64,000 nucleotides of DNA from G963665925 sp050596425 (GCF_050596425.1 NZ_CP192292.1:3224001-3288000), one strand, 5' to 3'; shown: positions 53,688 through 63,321, numbered from the stretch's first letter. A program made the numbers and translations. The notes: generated from the sequence alone by a model not told the origin.

Positions 53688-54944
53688 CTAAGAATCTTCA
53701 TGGTCTCCATCAGACTCGGCAGATTCTCTTCTTTCCTTTATGATCATTTCCTTAATTTCAGCCAGTCTATCCCGTGCTTTTTCTGTCATGGCTTTGCTGC
53801 CATTTTTCATTTGTATGGCTTCAAAAACGAATTTCTTCGCATCATCAAGCATACCAGCATGAACATGCATTTCAGAAATGAGAACCGCTAGCTTCTGTTC
53901 GCCTTCTGGAGTGAGTTGAACCCTTTCAGTGAACCAACCTTTGGCATAGAACTCGCGGGCCTTTTCATAGGCAAAGTTAAACATTTCATCATCTTCAACA
54001 TCGCTGTACATCCAGGCAAGATGAAGCCATAGCCGTCCGTATTCATAAGCCGTTCCACCGACAATGTCCTTGCATGCCATGGCCAAATAATAACTGTCAA
54101 AAACTTCATTATAGGATGTTTTTAGGGTTTCAGGCAAATGAAAACCTGCCAGCTTGTCTGGCATTTCTTGAAGAAGTTTCTCTTTATTCACAGCCTTCAT
54201 TCGAGGAAAATCGTAGTGGAAGTTGGAATATTTACAATGGGGACAGGTCCATATGTTGTACCAAATTTCATCCACACCCTCAAAAACCTGCCTCATATCT
54301 CGCTTTAACTCCACCAATTTGAACTTTGATGTCCTTAATTGATACAGGGTAAAATCCTTTTCGCAGACAGGACAAACCACATTTTTATCAAAGAGCATGT
54401 CTTCATGTTCAGCATCAAGGGGCACATTGTAATGTTTATGTCCCTTTGGGTAGAGGTGGTGGCTGATATCATTTCGAGCCTCAATGACATATGCAGATGG
54501 TTTTATAGGCCCGCTTTGACCCTCTTGATTCTTCTCAAACCACGCATCCCCTTCCACACACCGATCAATCCCACCAATTTGTCCAAGACTCTTATCCGCC
54601 TTGACCAGGCGAGAACTTAAATCATCCATTAAGACGACTACACTTTGAGAATTGTTCATTATGTAGCTTTCTAAATTGTCTTCAAAAAGTCTTTGCACCT
54701 TCGTATACTGTGTTGCAACAGCCTTGTAACGCCTAGGCACTTCCCCTAAATATGACACAGCCCCAAAGTATGCGCCTGGCCCAATACTTTTTATCTGAAT
54801 GTCTCCATCTTGTGTTCTTTTAAACAAGCTCACCCGCCCCTGCACCACAGCATACATACACGCACTGTCTTCACCCACGTTGTATATTATATCTTCTTCC
54901 TCATATTCTATTGTATAAAACGGGTCTGTATAATCTTTGATCAT
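53688..54944 (-). CDS. cyclic-nucleotide-binding domain fused to DUF2225
   Basis: A 418-residue protein. Residues about 10-125 are a cyclic-nucleotide-binding barrel (GPGAYFGAVSYLGEVPRRYKA). The DUF2225 part (about 175-400) has two zinc-knuckle-like pairs, CPVC near 191 and CPHC near 234, then a helical TPR-like region. There is no DNA-binding domain, so it would act by protein contact or as a sensor. DUF2225 has no known function. It follows a gene for a lone nucleotide-binding domain by about 57 bases on the same strand. The ATG has a GGAGG site. Confidence 0.87.
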   Translation of the reverse strand: MIKDYTDPFYTIEYEEEDIIYNVGEDSACMYAVVQGRVSLFKRTQDGDIQIKSIGPGAYFGAVSYLGEVPRRYKAVATQYTKVQRLFEDNLESYIMNNSQSVVVLMDDLSSRLVKADKSLGQIGGIDRCVEGDAWFEKNQEGQSGPIKPSAYVIEARNDISHHLYPKGHKHYNVPLDAEHEDMLFDKNVVCPVCEKDFTLYQLRTSKFKLVELKRDMRQVFEGVDEIWYNIWTCPHCKYSNFHYDFPRMKAVNKEKLLQEMPDKLAGFHLPETLKTSYNEVFDSYYLAMACKDIVGGTAYEYGRLWLHLAWMYSDVEDDEMFNFAYEKAREFYAKGWFTERVQLTPEGEQKLAVLISEMHVHAGMLDDAKKFVFEAIQMKNGSKAMTEKARDRLAEIKEMIIKERRESAESDGDHEDS

Positions 54945-55001
54945 GGTATGCCTCCAAATTAAGTTGCCTTTGAACAGTCATCTCAATAGAATTCGCTTCT
55001 T

Positions 55002-55388
55002 CTAACTCTTAAACTCACTGATGTAACTCTCTGCCTCCACAAGTCTTTTGGCAATGGTCTTCATTAATTTGACTGCCATAGATGGATCTATTTTAATGTA
55101 TTTATCCAAGCCATCCTTGGTGATTCTGAACATCGTACAGGCTTCAAGGGCTCTTATGGTGGCACTTCTCTTGCCACCTTGGAAAATGCTCATTTCTCCA
55201 AACACATCTCCAGCCCCCAGTTCTGCTACATGGGCTTCAGATCCATCGAATGGATTGAGCACAAACACCTCCACAGACCCCTTTAAAATCAAGTACATTT
55301 CATCACCATATAGTCCCTGATATATAATGGTTTCACCTTTTTTAAACTCAGTGACTTGACCAATTTTTTTCAGCGTATTAATGTCCAT
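55002..55388 (-). CDS. single cyclic-nucleotide-binding domain protein
   Basis: A 128-residue protein that is one CNB barrel plus a short helix. The phosphate-binding cassette region reads GDVFGEMSIFQGGKRSATIRALE. It has no effector domain and may bind cAMP or another nucleotide and signal through a partner. Partners could be the CNB-DUF2225 protein encoded next or the small membrane protein encoded before it. A GGGGAG ribosome site precedes the ATG. Confidence 0.88.
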   Translation of the reverse strand: MDINTLKKIGQVTEFKKGETIIYQGLYGDEMYLILKGSVEVFVLNPFDGSEAHVAELGAGDVFGEMSIFQGGKRSATIRALEACTMFRITKDGLDKYIKIDPSMAVKLMKTIAKRLVEAESYISEFKS

Positions 55389-55413
55389 AGATTCACTCCC
55401 CTAGAGTCTGGTT

Positions 55414-55509
55414 TTATACCACTGATGATGATATCCATAAAGCGAGCATGCCAATGAAGGATAATGTAATAATGAGTATGGTTACTGTTTTAATTTTATC
55501 TGTATTCAT
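55414..55509 (-). CDS. small single-helix membrane protein
   Basis: A 31-residue reading frame, MNTDKIKTVTILIITLSFIG then MLALWISSSVV, that is one membrane helix with a short charged start. An AAAAGGGTGG ribosome site lies five bases before the ATG. It ends 26 bases upstream of the single CNB gene, so it may be the first gene of that cluster. Its length makes chance possible, but the strong ribosome site and clean hydrophobic helix support it. Confidence 0.55.
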   Translation of the reverse strand: MNTDKIKTVTILIITLSFIGMLALWISSSVV

Positions 55510-55789
55510 AGTGGCCACCCTTTTCATAAGCCATTTCTGTAATTTTTCATCTTACTTATAGACATAAGGCAACAATATATTGATATTTTACCCATTTTAA
55601 TCATATATATTGGTCTTCTTTTGACATATTTGAAACAATATGAATCCCAAACCCACCAGCATCGTCAATACGCAACATCTTCCAAACTCTATCACTTGTC
55701 TAAACTGATAATAATGCAAATGTTTTAGATATATATGACGTAATAGGGGTAAATTTAAAGTATGATAATGCAAGGAAAGGAGCCCGAGT

Positions 55790-56248
55790 ATGACTTTTAC
55801 ATTAAAATCAAGTGCCTTTGATCACGGTCAAAGCATTCCCATCAAATATACTTGCCACGGCAAAAATATTTCTCCCCCACTCCAGTGGACAGAACCACCT
55901 GAAAAGACCCAGTCCCTTGTTCTTATTGCCGACGACCCAGATGCCCCATATGGCTGGATTCACTGGGTTTACTACAATATCGACCCATTAAAACGGTCTA
56001 TAGACGAAGCCTGCCCGAAAACATATGAGTTTAGTGATGGATCTAGTCAAGGCATGACTGACTACCGGGATATTGGATACAGTGGACCATGCCCAAGTTC
56101 AGGGACACATAGATATTTCTTCACACTCTATGCCCTGGACACAGTAATAAAGGGCCACCTTAATATGACAAAGGAAGACTTAATGAGTCAAATTAGCGGT
56201 CACATCATTGCAACAGCCCAGCACATAGGCATCTATAGCGCCAAGTGA
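55790..56248 (+). CDS. YbhB/YbcL family PEBP-like protein
   Basis: A 152-residue protein of the phosphatidylethanolamine-binding/Raf kinase inhibitor-like family. Family segments are SIPIKYTCHGKNISPPLQW near residue 16, ADDPDAPYGWIHWVYYNI near 47, and GPCPSSGTHRYFFTLYALD near 100. Ligand and role in bacteria are unclear. An AAGGAAAGGAG site precedes the ATG. It is a single-gene unit with its own terminator. The 55521-55789 stretch before it has no feature I can support. Confidence 0.93.
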   Translation: MTFTLKSSAFDHGQSIPIKYTCHGKNISPPLQWTEPPEKTQSLVLIADDPDAPYGWIHWVYYNIDPLKRSIDEACPKTYEFSDGSSQGMTDYRDIGYSGPCPSSGTHRYFFTLYALDTVIKGHLNMTKEDLMSQISGHIIATAQHIGIYSAK

Positions 56249-56295
56249 CTCGACCTATAGATGAGTCCATTTATACGAAAAGAATTTGTATAAAA

Positions 56296-56346
56296 AACAG
56301 CCTTCATTTAGATCAGCACAAGCGGTTCTAAATGAAAGCTGTTATT
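56296..56346. terminator. terminator between PEBP and sugar-binding genes
   Basis: AACAGCCTTCATTTAGA pairs with TCTAAATGAAAGCTGTT with one mismatch, followed by a T-rich tail, between convergent genes. Confidence 0.85.
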
Positions 56347-56370
56347 TTGTTTGGCCATTTTTAAGGCTGA

Positions 56371-57342
56371 TCACTCTGTGTTTGTAATAAGTTTTAGTGG
56401 AACAGGCACCTCTTCAATAAATGAATCTTGGGTTAGAAACTTCATAACAGCTTGGATGCCCACACGGCCAATTTTCTCTGGTTGCTGGGCCACAGTTGCG
56501 TCAAGACTACCATCCTGAACAGCGATTATGGCATCGTCAGCCCCATCAAATCCAACAATTACAAGCTCCCGCCCCGCTAGTGTCGCCGCCTTGAGAGCCC
56601 CTAGAGCCATTTCGTCATTATGGGCAAAAACAGCGTCAATATCATTATAGGTTTCCAGCAAGTTCTCCATTTCATTTTGAGCCATGCCTCTGTCAAAGTC
56701 GGCACGCCTCTTTTCAATAATTTCTACATCTGACCCCTGGAGTGCCAATTCAAAACCTCGACCTCTTTCCCTATCCACAGAAGCGCCCTTTAAGCCTTGT
56801 AAGACAACAACCTTGCCCTGTCCGCCCAATGTATCAACTATAAACTCTCCAGCCAGATAGCCGCCTGAACGGTTGTCAGAAGCAATATGCATTAGGACCA
56901 TATCCGAATCCACTTGTCGGTCCAGGGTAAAGACAGGAATGCCCAAGTTAAAAGCTTTTTCAATCAATTCTACTGAAGCCTCTGGATCTGTTGGATTTAA
57001 GAGAATTGCATCCACTTCATCTTCAATCAACTTGTCCATGTTGGCCCTTTCCGTTTCAGAACTATCCCTTGAATCAAGAACCCTTAGAGCTATTCCGTAA
57101 TCATGGGCCTCTTCAACGACGCCATCTTTCAGAGATACAAAAAAAGGATTGAGTAGGGTTGACACAACGAATCCAACCTCAATTTCTTCAACCCCAGATG
57201 GTTTTGAAAACCTTTCGGTTTCAGTCTGAGGATCATTTTGAAAGTCTTCATTTTTCTTTTCATCACTTTTATCCATGCCACAAGCAAGGCTCACTGCAAC
57301 AAGGATAAAGAGTATCAGAGCAAACCCCATTCTCTTTAACAT
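56371..57342 (-). CDS. sugar-binding lipoprotein (RbsB/periplasmic-binding type 1)
   Basis: A 323-residue protein with a lipoprotein signal ending in VSLAC near residue 21. The mature part has the RbsB-type fold (VVSTLLNPFFVSLKDGV, ILLNPTDPEASVELI, FAHNDEMALGALKA). It would bind ribose or a related sugar or AI-2-like compound outside the cell. No ABC permease or ATPase is nearby. It is encoded 41 bases downstream of a sensor kinase on the same strand, so it may feed a signal to that kinase rather than serve import. Confidence 0.88.
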   Translation of the reverse strand: MLKRMGFALILFILVAVSLACGMDKSDEKKNEDFQNDPQTETERFSKPSGVEEIEVGFVVSTLLNPFFVSLKDGVVEEAHDYGIALRVLDSRDSSETERANMDKLIEDEVDAILLNPTDPEASVELIEKAFNLGIPVFTLDRQVDSDMVLMHIASDNRSGGYLAGEFIVDTLGGQGKVVVLQGLKGASVDRERGRGFELALQGSDVEIIEKRRADFDRGMAQNEMENLLETYNDIDAVFAHNDEMALGALKAATLAGRELVIVGFDGADDAIIAVQDGSLDATVAQQPEKIGRVGIQAVMKFLTQDSFIEEVPVPLKLITNTE

Positions 57343-57383
57343 ACAAAATCCCCTTTAAAGTCATATAATATGCGCTGGATTTT

Positions 57384-59571
57384 CTAAGCATTTATACTGT
57401 CTTCTTCTTTGATTTTGGGAAGGAATATATTAAATCTAACCCCTTTTCCAGCATTAGGTCCCACTTCGATTGTGCCTCCAAATTTCTCTGTCACCAGGGT
57501 ATGAACGATATGCATGCCCAGACCACTGCCACCTTCTCCCTGCTTTGTGGTAAAAAACGGAGTGAAAATCTTGTCCGCAATTTCTTGACTCATGCCTTTT
57601 CCATCGTCCTGATAAATAATTTCCACACCACCCGCTACCTCTCGTGTAGCAATATCTATGACACCGCCCCCCCTCATCATAGCCATGGATCAGGGAGTTG
57701 TTAATCAGATTGGTCATAATCTGAGAAATGAATCCTGGTGCCCCTTTAAATGGAATGACATCTTTACAGGATACGGTAACAAGAACACCTTTTAGCTTGC
57801 ACTCATATTTCATGCCCAAGGCAATTCGGCTTAAATACTCGCATAAATCAAATTCTTCGTCAACTTCGCTTATTTGATGCACAGAAACGGACTTGAAGTT
57901 CTGAATAAGACCCGCAGCATGTTCAAGGTGATTTTCCAGCATACTAATACTTTCTTCCATATCGTCATAAAATTCTACCAATTGAGACCGTTTTAAAGTC
58001 CCGCTTTCAAGGGCCACTTTAGAGGTTTCAAGCATGCGTTTTGCATGGGAGGTTATGGTTATGGATGACCCAAGAGGCGAATTGACATCATGGGCTATCC
58101 CTGCAACAAAGGCACCAATCGCCGCCCATTTTTCTTGTTCTAATAACTGCCCTCTTGCCTTTTTTAAGTTCTCAAGAGACTGTTTTAAGGCCTCGTTTTT
58201 ATTTTGCAGCTCAGTGACATCTGACGCAACGCTTAACAAATAGTCAATTGTACCATCTTCATTGATTATAGGGATTTTCTTGACACTGTGAACAAATGCA
58301 TTGCCCAAACCGTCATTCAACCACACCATGTAGACTTCCGAGTCATTTTGACCGCTGAACAGCTTTTCTTCAGCATCTCTCATGGCCTTTAGACTTTCAT
58401 CATCCGTTCTTTCTTTAAAATCTTCCATGGTCTTACCAATCATATCTTCAACACTCACTCCAAGTGTTTTAGCTGCGGCCCTATTTGCCATTTTAAAACG
58501 TCCCTGCCTATCCTTTACAAAGATTGAACTGGGGTCTGCATCGAGTATGGCTCGTATTTCCTTCTCTGATTGAAGGAGCTTGGAATTAACTGATTCTATT
58601 TCACTTTTCATCTTCTCTGAATTTTTCAGTTCACTTTGCAGTTCCTTCGTCTTTCGACGAACTTGCAACCTCAGAGAGATGGTCCATAAAAGGACAAGAA
58701 TCAATGTTATTAAAATGACTATAAGCATTCTAATTAAGTTGGTATTGTCGGTGATTTCATCGTACTTCAATTTAATCCAGTTTCCATTGATGGCCTCTGT
58801 TTCCTCAGCAATTCTTGGTATAAGTTTGTTGAGTATAGGAATAAGTGGTTCATAGTCTTCCCGAACTGCAAAGGCAATTTCTTGAGGCATGTCATACTTT
58901 GACACAACCTTTAGGTTACTGATCTTGTATTTTGATATATGGTATGAAGCCGTACCAAAATCTTGTATTGTCGCATCCACATCACCATAAAGAACTGCAT
59001 TGAGAGCATCTTCTACTGTCTCGTATACCTTGAGCTGAATCTCTGGATGTTTTTGAGATAGCACTTCGTTCCAAAACCAGCCCCTGACGGTCGATATATA
59101 TTTGCCATTTAGATCATTCATGCTATCAATATCTGTATTGCCTTCTCTTATAATGATCCCCGTTGGAATAGACAGATAAGCTGTGGAAAAAGACATATGC
59201 TTGACCCGATCCTCAGTCGGGGTCGCTGAAATCATGTCAATATCCCCGTCGATGAGGCTCTCCATAACCTTGTCCCATTTGCCAACGTATTGTACCTCAA
59301 TTTCTACCCCAAGTTTTCCTTCAATCTTTTCTATAACTTCTATGCTAATCCCCTGCGCCTGTCCATTTTCGTCACGAAACTCAAAGGGAGGATATTTAGG
59401 ATCATAGGCATAGCGAATCACTGGATGGGCACTCAGCCATTCCCGCTCATTCTCATTAAGCCAGTATAAGGTTTCGCTTCCATATGTCATATACTGACCT
59501 GTAGCGTGTATAGAAATAAAAAGTAATATGAATAAAATTAGTCCATTCTTTAAATATGGTTTTTTGAACAT
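57384..59571 (-). pseudogene. sensor histidine kinase with SBP_bac_3 and PAS domains, frameshifted in a G7 run
   Basis: From the ATG at 59571: signal/anchor, a binding-protein type 3 sensor (about 35-265, YPPFEFRDENGQAQGISIEV), a membrane helix near 282-305, and a coiled coil. A PAS domain follows (about 345-455), then HisKA with AHDVNSPLGSS (His494). The HATPase begins NLINNSLIHGYDEG and then breaks. The C7 run at 57667-57673 (G7 on the coding strand) shifts the frame. With six Gs it reads DEGGGVIDIATREVAGG and runs through DDGKGMSQE and GGSGLGMHIV to 57384. As written the ATPase domain is lost, so the kinase would be inactive. No regulator is adjacent. Confidence 0.87.
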
Positions 59572-59684
59572 CGTAAAAACCTCCTGAGCATATGTTCTTC
59601 ATTATCATACCCATTTCCTTCTATTATTCCCATGAGCTTTGAGACATATGACCTAAATTACGTTTTCATGAACACAAGTAAAAC

Positions 59685-59713
59685 TAGACAATATTCAATG
59701 AGAGGCATATAAT
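59685..59713 (+). promoter_or_regulatory. sigma-A type promoter of the glnK/glnL-like operon
   Basis: TAGACA (59685-59690) and TATAAT (59708-59713) are separated by exactly 17 bases. The start codon follows about 68 bases on. Confidence 0.8.
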
Positions 59714-59781
59714 ATGTTTTGCATTTGCATATGACTAGTACCCTAGTCAGCAAGTGTAGATTAGATTAAAGGGAGACAATT

Positions 59782-61008
59782 ATGCAAAACTTTTTTAAAA
59801 AGTACACACCCCTAGCTCTAATGGTGGCTCTATTTAGCGAGATCCACTTTTACCCAATGGGAGGCACATTGCGAATTTCTCTTGGAATTGTGCTCATACA
59901 CCTTGTGGCTCTTGTTCGAGACGATGTCAACTTGCCCTCATTAACAGCCCTTGCGGGCATATTAATAGGCCTTGAGCGCTACATCACACAAGTGGTCGTA
60001 TTTTCACAATCCCCCATTCAGGCTATGGCATTTGTCAGGCCAGCCATCGTATATTATGGCTGCTTCGCTGCCCTTCATTTATTGATAAATCTAAGAAAAC
60101 ACAGGCGCAAGGTCTTTATGAGCATATCTGTAATGGCCATTATTGATGCCCTAAGCAACAGCACAGAAGCTCTTCTTCGAAGTGATATGAATGCCCAGCT
60201 CCTTCAAATCGTAATACTTGCAGGGATTCTAAGAGCCCTAATAGCCTATATCCTTTACGCCTTATGGGAAAGGCAAAGCTTGTTTATTCAAAAGCAGGAA
60301 CATCAAAAGCGATACATACAACTGACAACACTGGCCGCTGATGTTGAAACAGAACTGTTCTACTTAAGAAAATCAGCTGATCAAATCGAGTCTGTCATGC
60401 GCCAGTCCTACAAACTTTATGATGAACTCCCAGACGATTTACATCTAAAAGGTGACGCCCTCGAAATCGCCCGAGAAATCCACGAAATAAAAAAGGACTA
60501 CTTGCGTGTCTTATCAGGATTTGATGATTTCATCTATAAGCTTGAGAATATTGATGCATTAACCTTGACTGAAATCTTAACCATTGTGAAATCAAGCTCT
60601 GAAAAAAGCATCACCAAGTCTGACAAGAATATACGACTGACACTTGACCAAAATGGGGATCATATGGTCAACCGCTATCTGAATATATTCACTATTTTAA
60701 ACAATCTCATAGATAATAGTATTTCCGCATCTCATGCTATAGGTCATATTCAAGTCCAGGCCCATGTTGACGAAAAGTGTTTAAGACTGGCCGTAATTGA
60801 TGACGGAAGCGGCATATCAAAGGGTCTTGAAGAAGTCATATTCAACCCTGGTTTCACAACCAAGTATGATTCAAAAACAGGTAAGGCCAGCACCGGTATT
60901 GGTCTGTCCCATGTGAAAAACTTAGTGGAAGAAATGTCCGGAGACATCCAAGTGGAATCAGAAAAGGACAGAGGAACAAAAATTCAAGTGACTCTGCCCC
61001 TTGACTAA
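59782..61008 (+). CDS. GlnK-like sensor histidine kinase
   Basis: A 408-residue membrane kinase. Residues 1-170 contain about six hydrophobic helices. A coiled coil follows. The probable phospho-acceptor is in EIHEIKKDY (His234), the short form used by kinases of this group. The GHKL ATPase has NNLIDNSISAS, DDGSGI and STGIGLSHV. It is followed after 29 bases by a YcbB-domain response regulator. Together they match the Bacillus GlnK/GlnL pair that senses glutamine or glutamate. A GGGAGAC site precedes the ATG. Confidence 0.9.
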   Translation: MQNFFKKYTPLALMVALFSEIHFYPMGGTLRISLGIVLIHLVALVRDDVNLPSLTALAGILIGLERYITQVVVFSQSPIQAMAFVRPAIVYYGCFAALHLLINLRKHRRKVFMSISVMAIIDALSNSTEALLRSDMNAQLLQIVILAGILRALIAYILYALWERQSLFIQKQEHQKRYIQLTTLAADVETELFYLRKSADQIESVMRQSYKLYDELPDDLHLKGDALEIAREIHEIKKDYLRVLSGFDDFIYKLENIDALTLTEILTIVKSSSEKSITKSDKNIRLTLDQNGDHMVNRYLNIFTILNNLIDNSISASHAIGHIQVQAHVDEKCLRLAVIDDGSGISKGLEEVIFNPGFTTKYDSKTGKASTGIGLSHVKNLVEEMSGDIQVESEKDRGTKIQVTLPLD

Positions 61009-61037
61009 GACAAAATATTATAGGAGGTCATTAAGCC

Positions 61038-61931
61038 ATGAAAAAAATACTAGTCATAGATGATGATATTGTCATTCGAAAAATGATCATTGAGCTGATT
61101 GAATCCAGTAAACTAGGCACTGTGGTTGGAGAGCTGGAAGATGGCATACACGCTGTTGATGAAATACAGTTCTATAATCCCGACATCGTGGTTGTTGATC
61201 TTCTGCTGCCTGGTAAGGATGGAATTAATATCGTCAAGACGTCTTTGGAAAATGGATTCAAGGGCAAATTCATTATGATCTCTCAGGTGGAAGACCAATA
61301 TATGATTTCAAAAGCCTACGAAGCAGGCTGTGTGTTTTTTCTTGGAAAACCCATTAATGCCATTGAGGCCATTAGTGTTATTCGAACCGTTTCAAGCACC
61401 TTAGACCTTGAAAGGTCTTTTCAACTCATAAAGAGCACGGTGATTGGCATGCCTGGCATGGAATCAGGCAATGCATTGGCACAAGCTCCATCAGATAAAC
61501 CCTCACTTAGTTCACAGCTTGATCAGATTTTTTCAGATTTGGGCATTATCAGTGACAGTGGCACAGAAGATTTAAGGGCCATTATCATGAAAATATTAAA
61601 ACTTCGAAAAACAAATCCGACAGCAAGCTACAAGCTGCAAGATTTATACAATAGCCTTTCAGAGGAAAAAGCAAGTGCTGGTAGGGACTATGTCAATTCC
61701 CGTTCTATTGAGCAACGTATCAGACGAATCATTTTAAAGGCCATGACCACCCTAGCCGAAATGGGGCGAGAGGATTTTGACAACCTCAAGTTCACTGACT
61801 ACGCAACGGTTCTATTCGATCTTGGGCAGATAAAGCAAGAGATTCGATACATTGAGAATGAATCAACCATAAGAGGAAAAATCAGTGTCAAACGCTTTAT
61901 TGAAGGCATGATGAGCAAGCTAAAATATTAA
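61038..61931 (+). CDS. GlnL-like response regulator with YcbB domain
   Basis: A 297-residue regulator. The receiver domain has DDD near the start, the phospho-acceptor in VVVDLLLPGKDG (Asp54) and the conserved GKPIN. The C-terminal part (about 160-297) matches the YcbB domain (SRSIEQRIRRIILKAMTTLAEMG), found in GlnL of Bacillus. It likely activates the sodium/glutamate symporter gene that follows. An AGGAGG site precedes the ATG. Confidence 0.92.
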   Translation: MKKILVIDDDIVIRKMIIELIESSKLGTVVGELEDGIHAVDEIQFYNPDIVVVDLLLPGKDGINIVKTSLENGFKGKFIMISQVEDQYMISKAYEAGCVFFLGKPINAIEAISVIRTVSSTLDLERSFQLIKSTVIGMPGMESGNALAQAPSDKPSLSSQLDQIFSDLGIISDSGTEDLRAIIMKILKLRKTNPTASYKLQDLYNSLSEEKASAGRDYVNSRSIEQRIRRIILKAMTTLAEMGREDFDNLKFTDYATVLFDLGQIKQEIRYIENESTIRGKISVKRFIEGMMSKLKY

Positions 61932-61955
61932 ATACATCATTTTTCAGAAATTATT

Positions 61956-61969
61956 TGAAAACGTTTTCT
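61956..61969. promoter_or_regulatory. cre-like CcpA site upstream of gltS
   Basis: TGAAAACGTTTTCT matches the catabolite-response consensus TGWAANCGNTNWCA at 13 of 14 positions. It lies about 45 bases upstream of the gltS -10 box. Confidence 0.55.
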
Positions 61970-61977
61970 ATGATTTT

Positions 61978-62017
61978 TCGTCGAATGTCGTCGAATTCTG
62001 TAGCACCCCCATATAAT
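61978..62017 (+). promoter_or_regulatory. gltS promoter with direct repeats (candidate GlnL site)
   Basis: TCGTCGAAT occurs twice, at 61978-61986 and 61988-61996, a 10-base period that puts both on one face of the helix. A TATAAT lies at 62012-62017 without a good -35, which fits an activated promoter. Confidence 0.55.
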
Positions 62018-62070
62018 GATTACGAATTATTCAATCATTTTACGTTTAATTAAAGAAGGGGATGTTACAT

Positions 62071-63264
62071 ATGACTTTGACTCTAGACATGATTCAGTCT
62101 ATGGCACTGGCGGTTGTTATCCTAATGGCGGGTCAAGCTATTAGAAAACGCGTGTCTTTTCTGGAACGATTCTGTATTCCTGCACCGGTAATCGGGGGGA
62201 TTATCTTTGCACTCTTCACCCTTGTTATGAAACAAACGGGTGTCCTTGAATTCCAATTTGATACAACACTACAAAAAGTGTTTATGACTGCTTTCTTTAC
62301 AACAGTGGGCTTCACTGCAAGCTTCAAGCTTCTTAAAAAGGGCGGTAAGCAGGTAATGATTTTCCTCATACTTGCAATTGTTCTAGTCTGTATGCAAAAT
62401 GTTGTCGGTGTTGGTTTCGCTAAGGTATTTGGCATTAACCCACTCATCGGACTCTCTACTGGGTCAGTTCCAATGACAGGCGGACATGGCACATCTGGTG
62501 CCTACGCACCTGTTTTTGAAAACGCTGGTGCAACGGGTGCAAATGCTGTTGCTATGGCTTCTGCAACTTTTGGTCTTATTGCCGGTTCCCTTATTGGTGG
62601 ACCTCTTGGCAAAAAACTTATTGAAAAACACGATTTATTGTCTAAGAAAACGTCTTCACAGGTTTCGGATGCTCAAAATGAGACAGAAGAAGTTAACCTT
62701 GTGAGTTCCAGTAGATTTCTAGGTGCAGCTTGTCAAATTATTGTGGCAATGGGGCTTGGTACTATTGTTTCTGCCCTGCTTTCAAAGACAGGTATGACAT
62801 TCCCACCGTATATTGGTGCCATGTTTGCTGCAGCTATTATTAGAAACATTTCTGACGCTTCATCAAACTTTAAAATCAACAGCTTGGAAATTGATGTGAT
62901 CGGTGAAACATCCCTTTCAATTTTCCTAGCCATGGCACTTATGAGTCTAAAGTTATGGCAGCTTGCTGACCTTGCAGGTCCAATGCTTGTTATGCTTGTT
63001 GCTCAAGTCACTTTAATGGGTCTGTTTGCATACTTTGTAACATTCAATGTTATGGGTCGTGACTACGAGGCTGCTGTTATGGCATGTGGTCACTGCGGTT
63101 TTGGTATGGGTGCAACACCAAATGCCATGGCAAATATGAGTGCCCTTACACAAAAGTACGAAGTGGCTCCTGCGGCATTCTTCATTCTACCGCTTGTGGG
63201 CAGTCTGTTTATTGACTTCTTTAATGCCGCTATCATCACTGGTTTTATGAACTTATTCGTATAG
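62071..63264 (+). CDS. gltS: sodium/glutamate symporter
   Basis: A 397-residue membrane protein with about ten to twelve helices and normal GltS length. Signature segments are PAPVIGGIIFAL near residue 40, STGSVPMTGGHGTSGAYAP near 130, and the second-half GHCGFGMGATPNAMANM near 345. It imports glutamate with sodium. The start is the ATG at 62071; an ATG three codons upstream abuts the AAGGGG site and is unlikely. It follows a GlnK/GlnL-type two-component pair, which probably controls it in response to glutamate or glutamine. Confidence 0.95.
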   Translation: MTLTLDMIQSMALAVVILMAGQAIRKRVSFLERFCIPAPVIGGIIFALFTLVMKQTGVLEFQFDTTLQKVFMTAFFTTVGFTASFKLLKKGGKQVMIFLILAIVLVCMQNVVGVGFAKVFGINPLIGLSTGSVPMTGGHGTSGAYAPVFENAGATGANAVAMASATFGLIAGSLIGGPLGKKLIEKHDLLSKKTSSQVSDAQNETEEVNLVSSSRFLGAACQIIVAMGLGTIVSALLSKTGMTFPPYIGAMFAAAIIRNISDASSNFKINSLEIDVIGETSLSIFLAMALMSLKLWQLADLAGPMLVMLVAQVTLMGLFAYFVTFNVMGRDYEAAVMACGHCGFGMGATPNAMANMSALTQKYEVAPAAFFILPLVGSLFIDFFNAAIITGFMNLFV

Positions 63265-63321
63265 CCCCCAACCCATAGACTCCAGTATGGGATGCAGTGA
63301 GTGGATATTCTACTCCTATAA

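Noticed and set aside
55598..55690. A short minus-strand frame with a hydrophobic centre upstream of the small membrane peptide gene
   Set aside because: It has no ribosome site and the start is only a GTG; two frames here look equally protein-like, so chance is likely.
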